Below are positions 20,246 through 30,997 of a stretch of 64,000 bases of DNA, piece by piece. Below the pieces are notes generated by a model that saw only the letters and a list, made by a program, of their open reading frames with translations, had not been told where the DNA came from and searched no databases. The stretch is taken from NCBI GenBank assembly GCA_933822405.4, contig CAKOGP040002169.1:121058-185057 (forward strand), in the 5' to 3' direction. The position numbers were made by a program, and so were the translations under genes. The stretch's first letter is position 1. Every line of letters starts with the position of its first letter. The stretch comes from Cylindrotheca closterium (taxonomy: Eukaryota; Bacillariophyta; Bacillariophyceae; Bacillariales; Bacillariaceae).

Positions 20246-21145
20246 ATGGAGATGCAGAGTTCATTTCTGTCAACCACACATACGGCCATGCCCAACCTTC
20301 CAATCACCTCAGACTGCAGCCTCAAGACGGAGCAAGATGCAGCACTTTGCGCAAGTAGTAGTGTCAGTAACGAGGCAAACGAGGCAAACGAGGCAAAGTC
20401 CACCCCGAGTGATCGAGATGGCTCCGTTCGAGTCCACTCGGGATCTGGTTTCCGCTTTGTAGTTCCCTTTCCTTGGAGACTTCATCAGATTCTGGACGAT
20501 ATGGATGCAGCAGGAGACACTTCGATAATATCTTGGGTACCCGATGGTCGCCATTTCCACGTGCACAATCCCACCCTCTTTGTGCAAGAAATCATCCCCA
20601 AGTTCTTCAAGCAAAAGTCCTTCAAGTCGTTTCAACGTCAATTGCACATTTATGGCTTTCAGCGAGCAGCGGACTTTCCCAATCAAGGTATGTACCGGTA
20701 GAGGAATGATTCGATTGGTCCATTTTCATTTCCTTATTATATGCATCTCACCATTCTCATCGTTTTCCTTCCTGCATTTTCAGGTGCCTATTATCACGAC
20801 AAGTTTGTTCGAGGGAATCGCAAGCTAGCGCTGGAAATTACCCGCATCAAGGCTCCACCAAGGCGAAGGATGACCGCCAAGGCCGCTGCCGCTGCTTTGG
20901 AAGAAAAGAAGTTGCACGCAGTAGCTGCTGGAATTGCCAAGGAAATGTCCATGCCCTTTGCTCGGCGAGAGATACAACTACCCGCACCAAGACCACTCTC
21001 CAGTGACACTACGGAATGGTTGATTAGTGCTGGAGTTCCATTTGCCGCACTTGATCCTTATCCATTCCACCGAGGAAAGGATTTGTCTCCGGACGCTTCT
21101 ATACTCGAATGCGCTTCTGAGATTGCCTCTATTTTCAACAACTAA
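20246..21145 (+). CDS. heat shock transcription factor (HSF-type DNA-binding domain)
   Basis: Two exons (20246-20687 and 20784-21145) encode 267 residues. The HSF winged-helix DNA-binding domain spans about 68-165: FPWRLHQILDD, ISWVPDGRHFHV, FVQEIIPKFFKQKSFKSFQR (recognition helix region), QLHIYGFQR and, after the intron, YYHDKFVRGN. The intron lies inside the domain, as is common in this family. The 70 residues before it are Ser-rich, with three NEA repeats. Downstream there are only about 100 residues, with a basic Ala-rich helix (PPRRRMTAKAAAAALEEKK) instead of an obvious heptad HR-A/B region, and no clear activation domain. Diatoms have a greatly expanded HSF family, and short single-domain members are common. 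Target genes cannot be deduced. Confidence 0.9.
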
Positions 21146-22175
21146 GTGAAACACAAGAGGCCTTGCATCCATCATTATATATATTATACATATATTCCAT
21201 CCACCACCTGCAGACTCTGGCTCGCAACAAAATAATACTACGCTCGCGATGGTGGTGGTGGTTGTGGAAGGCTTTTGTTTTTGTATATACAGCCGCAAAC
21301 ATTCATTTTCATTTCTTGTTCCAAGAGAACACACCAAGCACATTTCTACTACTACAAGGTCCTCAAGCCCCCCATGGTTTTGCTTGGAACAAGTCATTTT
21401 GTACACTATTCTTGGTTACCATTACCATTCCAAAACTCGCACGCACAACACAAGCACACACACGCACAAGCACAAGCCTGACAGAACATACAACATAGCA
21501 TATCGATCTATAAGAGATTATATTTATATCATGAGAACATTGAAAATGTGTTTTTAACGTTCCTAACTTTAGAACGTGTTTCAATCCAAGCAGTTCCTTG
21601 ATTCATTCTACTGTAGCTACTTGTTGAAACTACCGGTAGATCCTATCCATCGAGAATTGAAAGGATCAGAGACGATTGATTCATTCATTCGTTCCCCCAC
21701 ACGAGACTTTGGTCTTTTCCTAAATCTACAGTACAGTACTGTAGTTGTCTGCCCTTTCTACCACGCAAAACTACAAAGAGCGTTCGAATAGAAAGTAGTA
21801 ATGCCTTTCCATTTATTATTATTGTTATTATTAGTGCTGTTGTTACTATCATATCGAAATAATAGGTACAGTATGAGGGAAACAGTGGTGGTGGGTGTGT
21901 CTATAGTTACAGAGGTGGGCGGGTGTTCTAGAAGAAGCAGCTAGCCGGTGGACAGTCCATGGCGCTCCTTGTGCGCGTGCTGCTATTTTGGTTGCTATGA
22001 TGGAATGCAATGCAATACAATGCAATGCAATACAATCATGCCACAGCATGGCATGACATGCGATGGTGGGTGGGTGGGTGCCAACCAGAACGAAGAATTG
22101 CGTTCGTTCCAAGCGCTTCGTGGTGGTGGTAATAGTGACAGTGGTTGGTTGGTTGGCGGAGGAATTGAAATATCC
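21146..22175. other. intergenic region with microsatellites
   Basis: No gene is supported over about 1 kb. It holds a GGTGGT-rich stretch near 21250, a CA-rich stretch near 21435-21470, CTACCGGTAGAT near 21630, a tgcaatacaatgcaatg repeat (22004-22036) and ggtgggtgggtggg (22063-22079). It lies 3' of both neighbouring genes, which are convergent. Confidence 0.55.
22004..22036. repeat. TGCAA/TACAA pentanucleotide microsatellite
   Basis: Six to seven imperfect five-base units alternate between TGCAA and TACAA in non-coding DNA. Confidence 0.75.
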
Positions 22176-23526
22176 TTACTCCAAACCATCTGCCGCAATC
22201 TTCATGATAGGAACCGTTGATCCCGGTGTCTCTGTATCTTCGCCCCAGCTAATGTTATTGGCCTTTTCCCAGGACTCTTGAAAGACCTTTAGAACTTCCG
22301 ACTTGGCATCTTCCACCGAAATGACGGGAATTCGAAAGCCAATGCGAAATTCGTCCGTCATGAGCTTGTTCCGGCGAGTTCCCATTTGAGAAGTCACCCG
22401 AACGTCCATGCCCAATCGGTCCACATTGGTGACGCGGATATTTTGCAGGTTTTGTACTCCCAGCAACTGCGTGGCCATGAGGGTAAGGTCGTTCTTGAAT
22501 TCGCGGTTCAGTTTCTTGACAATGCTGTTGGCTTCCTTGGCAAGGATGTCAGGCGAAGCGGTCTTGTAGTCTTCGACGTCAACCCATTTGGAGTTGACAC
22601 CAAATCCTCCGACAAAGTAAATCTTTTCGGGGAGTAATCGGTAGAAGGCAAACTTGGGAGAGTCCATGACTTGGTCGGCGTAGGCATGCGCCAGAGAATA
22701 TCTCATGCGAATGACAGCCATATCTTCGGCATCGTCGGGGATCTTTTCCACCTTGCAGGTTAGAGAAACACGGGAAACGTCTTGTCCCTTGTTGTTGGAA
22801 TCCGTGTCGGCGGCCAATTGTGTAAAGAGCGTGACGAGCGAAGATCCATCGACGGTAGCCCCGTGGTTTGCCACATTCATGGAATTCTTTTGGATATTGA
22901 TAGTGTGCATGGACATTTCGTTCATGAGAAGAACTGGATTGCCTTCATCGTCCAAGACGTAATCGACAAAGGAACCAAAGGGAGACCCTTCAATGCCTTC
23001 ATGACTGGACATGGTACACAAGGTTCCAGAAGTACAGACACTAGTCACAGTTTTGGTCTTTTCGAAAATATTGAGTCGAATTTGCCAAAGATAATCCTCT
23101 TCTTCCTGTTTTTGTTTTTGTTGTTGCGTTTGAGTTTCCGATCCACCATCTTGAACTGCGACGGCACCGTGTCGATTGGCGACTGTCGTTTTGGATGGAA
23201 GAATATTATAGAGTGCAGCATATTAATATTTATTGTGGACAAAGCAAAGCAAAGCAAAGATTGGATTGGATTGCATAGATATCAATAGATGGTGGTGCCG
23301 GAAGCAGGTGGAAAATAAAGGGGGAACAGACAGAGAGGTGATGAGATCCATCTAGACACTCAGCAAGGGAGGAATTCACTTGGATCCCTCAATCTGAACA
23401 AAAAAAGAGATATAGGATACTAGAAATCTTACCTGAATTTGGAGAGGATGGTGGTGTGACAAAACTTTCTGCTTGCAGCAGACTTAGCAATAGCGCAGTG
23501 CTGACTAATAGCGTAGAGATATTCAT
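22176..23526 (-). CDS. plastid-targeted split-barrel (PPOX/HugZ-like) protein
   Basis: Two exons are predicted (23526-23433 and 23182-22176), 366 residues. Exon 1 encodes a signal peptide and the site QAESFVTPPSS, a clear ASAFAP motif, so plastid import is expected. The mature part begins with a Gln-rich linker. It then has a split-barrel fold typical of pyridoxamine-phosphate-oxidase-like proteins: SGTLCTMSS, GSPFGSFVDYVLDDEGNPVLLMNEMSMHT, VTLFTQLA, SRVSLTCKVEKI, and FAFYRLLPEKIYFVGGFGVNSKWVDVEDY. Such HugZ/PPOX domains bind flavin or haem. In plants, plastid members include the glutamyl-tRNA-reductase-binding protein, and the length and two-part layout fit that group; the exact function is inferred. 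The acceptor of exon 2 has a weak pyrimidine tract, so that junction is less certain. Confidence 0.7.
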
Positions 23527-24125
23527 TGTTGCGTGTAATTAGGAATAGGGATAAAGAAACAGAAAAAGGTAGTGCTGGTGGTACTGTAGTACAAGTCAAA
23601 AGGCAAATCGAGTATGATGTCGTCGTCAAGTAGCTTTTTTCATCGTTGGAACAGAACAGATATCTATCTCCACACAAACGTTTGCTGGTAGAATCCTACG
23701 GAATCACCGTACTTGAGAAAACTTCAACTTGTGCTTCCACGCGTTGCCAATGGAAGATCGGAGGGGTCGAACGAGAATTCAGAACTCGACTCCTCGGACT
23801 AAGTTTTCTCCAGGTTTCTTTCCAGTCATTCTGAAAAAAGGGACATCCGTTGAGCCCACAAATCCATTTTGCGTAGAGCTTGGTATATTACGCACGCAAC
23901 AGTTTCTTGGAATCCCCGAAAAACAAGAGTCCGAAAGCTTCAGTTTGGATCGGAGGCCCACCAAACAATCCAACAATACCACACGGACACACAACACACA
24001 ACAAACACAACACACACACACGACTGTCCTTTGGAGACAAACAATCATATCTCTCTCTGGTGCGGCGAGTCCTACACCAACCACAGGCTCAAACACGAGA
24101 GAGCTACAAGAGCTACTACTTCGCC
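23527..24125. other. divergent promoter region
   Basis: Lies between the split-barrel protein (minus) and the ARF-GEF (plus). The frame of the ARF-GEF is open back to about 23880, but the translated stretch is CA-repeat-like (acacaacacacaac, 23990-24022) and is best read as 5' leader. Confidence 0.5.
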
Positions 24126-27100
24126 ATGGACACAGGAATGGGCCTTTTTGCAGGCCTGTCCATGTCACCATCCAAATCACCTGAGAAAAAGCCAGCTCCT
24201 CCTCAGTCGGATGCTCCGCCATCGCCGCCTTCGTCACAGGTCTTTGATTCGGTAGGCAGTGAAGATTCTACACCAAAAGCAAATTCGAAATCAAAAGTGT
24301 CGCTGGAAGGAGGAGAGGACGCACCACCTGCAGTTCCCATTTCACCTCACAGTTCGGATGCCGCCGATCATGGACCATTGCAACAGTCTCCGGCCACTGA
24401 CAAGCTTTTGGGAATCCTTGGAGGCGGCGGCAATGACACTCGGAGTAGCGTGAATAGTGCTTCTTCACAAAATTCGTCGTCCAGACCTGGTTTGTCCAAG
24501 AGTGACGCCAAGAAAAAGATTTTTGTGGCTCCTAATTTGGAGAAAAAGGATGGGAAGAAACATATCTTTGTTCCTCCCGAGTTGGAACGTAAGAACGGAG
24601 ACCGTCATCTCGCGGTAGCCACGGAAGATTCGGAAGATGAAGCGGATACAAAAGAGGCGCCAAAGAAGAAACCAGAAAAGCCCAAAATGGATGCCGAAAC
24701 CTTGGCTGCCTTTTCCGAAGATGCCACTCCTCTCGGCAAAAAGGGCGACAATGCCAAACAACCCCCTGCTTCGACTCCATCCTCCGTCGTTTCTTCGTCC
24801 ATGCGCGGTGTGGGAGTGGTGCATCCGGATACCCCCATTCCCAATTCCATTGTAGCCTTGAGACTACTCCAGAAGTTTGCCGACAAGACCCGCCCTTGGG
24901 TCTCGGCTACTCATGGAGGAACCCAACGACGTCCCATTATGGCCTTTGTGTTTGGAATGCCCAGCGAATACAATCGTCGGTTTGATGCCTATCGGGAATT
25001 GATTCTCCAGATTGTTGGAGAGGACGATAACAGTGATGAGGAAGAAGAAGATGATATCGATCAGGATACCAAGGCCAATTTGATCATTGCCCGCTTTTGT
25101 CACTTGATTTCCACTTGGGGTCATGCGAGTGCCCATATGGCCGAAGCCGAAAAGAATAGTCAGTATCAAGCCTTTTGCGATATCTTGGCGGTGGGATTGG
25201 ATACGGCCACGGCGTTGGTGTCCCACGGATGTTTGGATGGTGTCTTGATTGGGATTGGGACCAATCAAAGCGAGTATCACAAGGCGGTGGATTTCTTGGC
25301 CGAATCTGTCTTTGCCAGTGATTTGTCCAAAAGTCGAAACGAATTGTCGGCCATGAAATTCTTGCTGTCGACGGGATGTCGGGTGGGAGTCAATGGAGAA
25401 GCCATGTTGCGGGGGACCCATCTCTTGCAAACAGTCAGAGTCCTCTATCATGTGTACCTTTCCACCTTTTCGAGTTCCAACAAAACAACGGCTAGGGCTT
25501 CTCTCCAGCAATTGGTCACTTCGGTATTCATTCGAATGATTGCATCGACGCGGTCCTTGCACAATGCTACCCAGACTTCCAACCAGCCACCTCCAGCGTC
25601 GTTGACTTCGACTGACGGATTGCATACTCCGCACAAGGGAGGTGCCGGTATAGGAGACGACGGTGCTTTTCCCACCCAGGATCACCGAGATGCCTTTTTG
25701 TTGTTGCGATCCTTGTGCAAACTCAGTATGCGGACGCCACCAGGTGGCAAGTTGCACAGTCACATTGGATTGCAAGCAAGTGGGAGTAACTCCATGTGGG
25801 ATACCTCGCGCACAGGAACTAGCGATTCGAATGGAATCAGCAACAGCAGCAGCAGCAGCACCAAAAACACACCCAAAAAGAAACCAAAGGTCGATGGCAA
25901 GTCATCCGATTTCGACAAGGATGCTCTGCGTCTGGTATCGACTCAAGCGATTCACCCGGCGTTGGAATCCAAGATTTTGGCCTTGCAATTGATGCTCTAC
26001 GTCCTTCAAAATACCGACATGAAGGGATCCTTCCTGCAGCAGTGTGGACCACAATTTCACTATGCCATTCGCAACTATCTTTGTGCCTCGCTGCTCAAGA
26101 ATTGCACGTCAGACAATGTCCAAGTGGTCAATCTTTCTTTGCGAGTATTTGTTCCTATCATTCACAACTTTCGATCGATTCTCAAGGAGGAAATTGAAGC
26201 CTTTGTGACCAATGTCTTTTTTGTCATTTTGGATTCACCCAATTCCCCCATTGAACACAAGAGTTTGGTGGTAACGCTTTTTGATGAGATATGTTCGGAT
26301 CCCACCACACTGGCCGAGATCTTTTTGAACTACGATTGCGATCTTAGTGCGGTCGACCTCTTTCACAGAATTGTCAATACTCTTTCAAAGGTTGCACGAA
26401 CGACAGAAGTCCAAGATGATACAGTTTCTTCAACTTTCTCTTTGGATTTGTCTGGTGCAGAGGCAGCACGAATGGAAAAGATTCGAAGTGCGAATCGAGA
26501 GTTGAGATTGGACGCCATGAAGGCTCTGCGGCAAGTTTTGGCTAGTCTTCACGCGAGTATTACCGAGCCAATGGTTCCAGAAGACGAAGTTGCTACGAAT
26601 TTGGGAGACAAGCTGAACGCAGTTGCTGACAAAAATGGTTCAGAATCTCATAAGGATCCTTCGAACTCAAACGACGACGACCCCGAGAAGAAGTCTTTGG
26701 TCCAGATTTACGATTCGAAAAAGAAGCGTCGGGCCGAGGAATCAGAGGTCATCCTTCGGTTCAACCAAAAGCCTTCGGCTGGAATTTCCTACGCTGCCAA
26801 GTGCGGTCATTTGGACGGCACTGATGCCGAGGAAGTTGCCAGATGGCTGTTACAGAACAAGGACACTATGGAGAAGACAATGATTGGAGAATATCTGGGG
26901 CGAGAGCCTGAATACCAAGAGGGATTCTCTTTGAAGGTACTTATTGCATACGTCAACAGTATGGATTTTGATGGACTTAGCTTCGACGATGCTATTCGTT
27001 TCTACTTGAGTGGGTTTCGTTTGCCAGGGGAAGCCCAAAAGGTAAGAATCATTGCTTTGGAATTGAAAGCGGCTGCTTTGTCCTTTGAACACGTCTAATG

Positions 27101-30100
27101 ATTATATCGTGTTACCACAACTAAGATTGACCGTATCATGGAAAAATTTGCTGAAAGGTATACGTCGCAGAATCCAGACGTTTTCCCCACTCCGGACGTG
27201 GCATTCATCCTGGCTTTTTCCATTATTATGCTGAACACCGATCTTCATAACCCTGCAATCAAGGAAGAGAGAAGGATGACGAAAGAAGGCTTCGTCCGAA
27301 ACAACCGTGGTATTTGCGATGGACAAGACTTGCCACATGAGCTGCTGCATGGCATTTTTGACAGAATTAAGAGCAATCCAATCAGTCTGAAGGAAGACGA
27401 CGAAGCGAGAGAAAGAGTTGGCGGGACCCAGAGTTCCTCCGCATCATCCATCACTACGGGTCTTCCTTCTGCTCTTAGCCCAGCTGTTTTCTTCACTAGC
27501 CACTACGACGAGATGGAAAAGACAAAAGAAAGCAATTTTGACAAAGAAAGGGATCAAATTGTTCGCACCACGGAGTTTCTACTAAAGCGCCGACGCCATG
27601 GAAACAACGAGGGTACAAAATCAGCCCGAAAGACAAATCGGCAAAACACTCGCAGTCATCACCATGTGAGATACGTTCGAACTGTCGATAGTGGTCTGAG
27701 AGATGAATATGTATCTCCCATGTTTGAGGTTGCTTGGGGACCTTCTCTTGCCGCCTTTTCCACTGCAATGGAGTCAGCGAATGGGACACTGGGTGCTCTT
27801 TTCACGATTGCCTCTGATGAGGAGCTACAGCAAGCCGCCGAAAATGCTGCAGAAACGATTGAAGTATGTCTGACAGGGTTCCGGTTCGCAGTCTGCACTG
27901 CAGGCTTATGTGGGAACGAAGTTGCCCGTGACGCTTTTGTTTTGGCACTGGCTCGATTTTCGCAACTGGGAACTGGAATCTTACTGGAACCGAGACACGT
28001 CCGATGTATGCAGACAATGTTGGGTCTTGCACGGTCCGATGGGGAGCTATTGGGAAGTAGTTGGGAGCACATATTTAAGTCATTGAGTGAGATCAATCGA
28101 TTCCACCAGTTGTTTCAGCTACTGGCTAGGAACGACAAGAAAAGTGCCGAGGCAGCGGCGAGACGAAGAAAAAAGCTGCTTGCACGCGAGAGACGGCATC
28201 AAGAGAGGGAAGCGAGAAGAGCCGCAAACGAAGCAAGTGATACATTGGTCGAAGAATTCAGTGACGACGAAAGTACGGACGACGAATATTCAATTGGAGA
28301 TGACTTGTTCTCCGATTCCGAATTGGACTTCAGTGATGAAATGGACAAGAAAGAAATTGACGAAGCAAACGCTCGCACTGTTTATGAAGGGATATCAGAA
28401 GCCCTAATCGAGGCAATTTACGAGAGATCAGCATCGTTAAGCACCGAAGGAGTTAAGGAATTCGTTCTGCAACTCTGTCGTGTTTCAAGGATGGAGATCT
28501 CGCACTATGGCGGCCAAGTTGGAAGCAATGCGAACCAAGTGAACCTCACTCAGGTGCATTACCGCCAGCACCATACACTGCTCCAAAACAGCGAAAGTGA
28601 AGGGTTCCATCATACCCAACCGAATATCTATAACCTTCAAAAGCTCGTTGAAGCAACCCATTACAACATGGATTCGAGACCGCGATTGGTTTTCGCCGAC
28701 ATTTGGACTACAGTTTCCGCTCATTTGACAAGTACGGCTCTTCATTCTAACCCAGCTGTTGCAATGTATGCTGTTGATTCTTTCCGGCAGCTGAGTATCC
28801 AATATCTACGAAGGGAAGAATCAGGTTCATTTGAGTTCCAGAGGCGATTTTTGAAGCCCCTCGAAGCTGTTATGGCTCGCAGTCAGCTAGCAACGACAAA
28901 AGAACTCCTGCTGAAGTGCGTAGAACGACTTATCCTCATGTTTGGAAATGCGGATGGAAATGGAAAAGGTGGAATGCTTCGGAGTGGGTGGAGACCCGTC
29001 CTCACGGTGCTTGGTCTAGCTGGAAGAGATCAAGATGAAGATATTGCGAAACTTGGATTTGAAATGCTTACAGCTCAGCTCCAGCCTTGTCTGGCCCCTC
29101 AAAAGGGAACTGGAAAAGAGAAGTCGCAGCCAGGCGTCTTGCTTGCCGAAAGATTCGTTGACATCATTGATGCAGTCTTAATTTACGTTGGAGGGCCTCA
29201 TGAAGAAATGGGACTCAAGTCAATTGACAACCTTCTCCTGCTATCCAAGTTCTTGGCAGACGATTCATTTGCTCTACCTTTGATAAAAAATCGTCATGCG
29301 GTCGAGGAAGAGTCGAAGAATGACGACCGTGGAATGAATCTGGAGCTGGAGCTCTGGTGGCCGATTCTACTCGGCATTTCCAAGAGTGTTGGAGATGAAC
29401 GAAAGCAACTTCGCCGAAAGAGTTTAAGTGCACTTATGGAAATCATCAACACATACTTTGTCCCTTCTGAAGAGGAAGTGCATGACGACGAAAGCGACGA
29501 TCGGCGGTTGCAAACCCTGCAGCTCATCTTCAGAGGAATTCTAACGCCGGTGCTCGAATTCGGAGACGTGGGCCCTGGAGAAGCTCGGGAGCCTGAGGTG
29601 CCTACAGACTTTGACCGATTCATAACGGGTGCGAAAGAAACGCCGAAAGACCCCGACAATCTTGGTCCAAAACATTTCTGGCTCGATTCTACATTCGATC
29701 AATTTATGGATGGATGCATTGGACTTTGTCTGAGGTCAATCAAGGTGTTTGGCGAGGACACCCTCGTAGAAGAAATCTTCGCCATGCTGAATACATGTCT
29801 CTTATCTGACTCGGGCTGCCTTGCGGTACATGGACTACGTCGGCTGGAGCAGTTTGTGACAAGCGATTTGAAAGACGTTACGGATGACACTTGGGGAACT
29901 GTAGCCCATATGCTTCGACGATGCCTTGCGGTGAGAGGGCTGCCGAAACAGCCCGCTAGTAGCAGCAAAGATGACAGCGCTGACGGTGACGGAGGGGAGG
30001 AGAATCCTGCTTTGGCTTACAAAGAAGCCATTCGTGAATTTGTTATGGAAGAGAATATGCTATCGGACCGCAGGTATATTGGGTGTCATGCAATTTTCGT

Positions 30101-30755
30101 TATCGGTACCTTTCTTGAGGGAGAACGCTTTACCCCGACGCTAAGCCTTCGATGGCGTCTCTTCCTTGTTACTGGTCTTGGGAAAGCAATTCAAGATTGG
30201 GAAAAGGCAGCATCAATTATTTCAGAAAATAGCGCAAAGGCAACTACTCGCAGCACCAATCCGTAAGTTTGAATTGAAGATTAGCCGTAATTGAATTGTC
30301 CTCTGTCGATTGCACTAACATTTTGTGCGCGTTTCAGACCAAACTACTTGGAAACTGCATTCTATGGTCGCAACTGGATGAATCGATTCTTACTTCACGT
30401 AGCAGCTATGAAAGAAGTGGAAACGACGGAAACGAAAGCACAGGCAGCTGCTCAGGCCCTTGTCAAGGATCAGACCCAGTCGTTGGTAAATGGCTTTTTG
30501 GAAAAGGAAGCCTTCCTTGGACATGCAGAGAAGAAATCTTCCTTGGATTTGGAAATCTTCGATCGCCTTACGGGCTTGGTGAAGGACATTTTGGCAGGTT
30601 ATGCCCAGCTACCGGATGAGCACTTGGTATTGATGGCTTGGCTGAACCCTGTTCTCAGCCTTTGCATTCACACTAGCAATGAACAAATACGTATTGCTAT
30701 TCAAAAATTGGTCAAACGACTCCATGCTGAGCACCTCGCTGATGATGAAGTCTGA
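24126..30755 (+). CDS. large BIG/Sec7-type ARF guanine nucleotide exchange factor
   Basis: Three exons (24126-27041, 27126-30262 and 30338-30755) encode 2156 residues. The start has a strong context (cgccATGg). The Sec7 domain covers about 870-1055: EEVARWLLQNKDTMEK, GEYLGREPEYQ, then FRLPGEAQK, which carries the catalytic glutamic finger, spliced to IDRIMEKFAERY and SIIMLNTDLHNP. GEAQKIDR is the BIG/Sec7p form rather than the GBF1 form. Before Sec7 lie DCB/HUS-like helical regions; after it lie about 1100 residues of helical HDS-like repeats, with an acidic/basic insert near 1310-1390 (RRRKKLLARERRHQERE then DDESTDDEYS). It should activate ARF GTPases at the trans-Golgi to drive vesicle coat assembly. 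The first 280 residues are disordered and contain tandem motifs (KKIFVAPNLEKKDG, KHIFVPPELERKNG). Confidence 0.93.
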
Positions 30756-30997
30756 GACTAAGCAGTGTTCATCAGCAAAGGTATATCAAACAACTCTAAA
30801 CACTAGTCTAGAATGCTACAAAGTCTAGCAAAAACATGTGATTGTGGCTCTAGTCTAAACTTGTAACCACTGAATGTCAACTCACGTCGAGATCTTGGGA
30901 GGAATTTTCAAATCAGTCGACTTTACATGCTCTCCCTTGCGTTGGTACATGCCTTGACCCCATTGTGATGCTTGGAGGTTTCCAATTACTCTTGCGC

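Noticed and set aside
22004..22080. Short direct repeats considered as a CRISPR array.
   Set aside because: Units are five bases with no spacers; it is a microsatellite in a nuclear genome.
23880..24125. N-terminal extension of the ARF-GEF from the upstream open frame.
   Set aside because: No ATG begins it in that frame, and the sequence is CA-repeat-like; the ATG at 24126 has a strong context.
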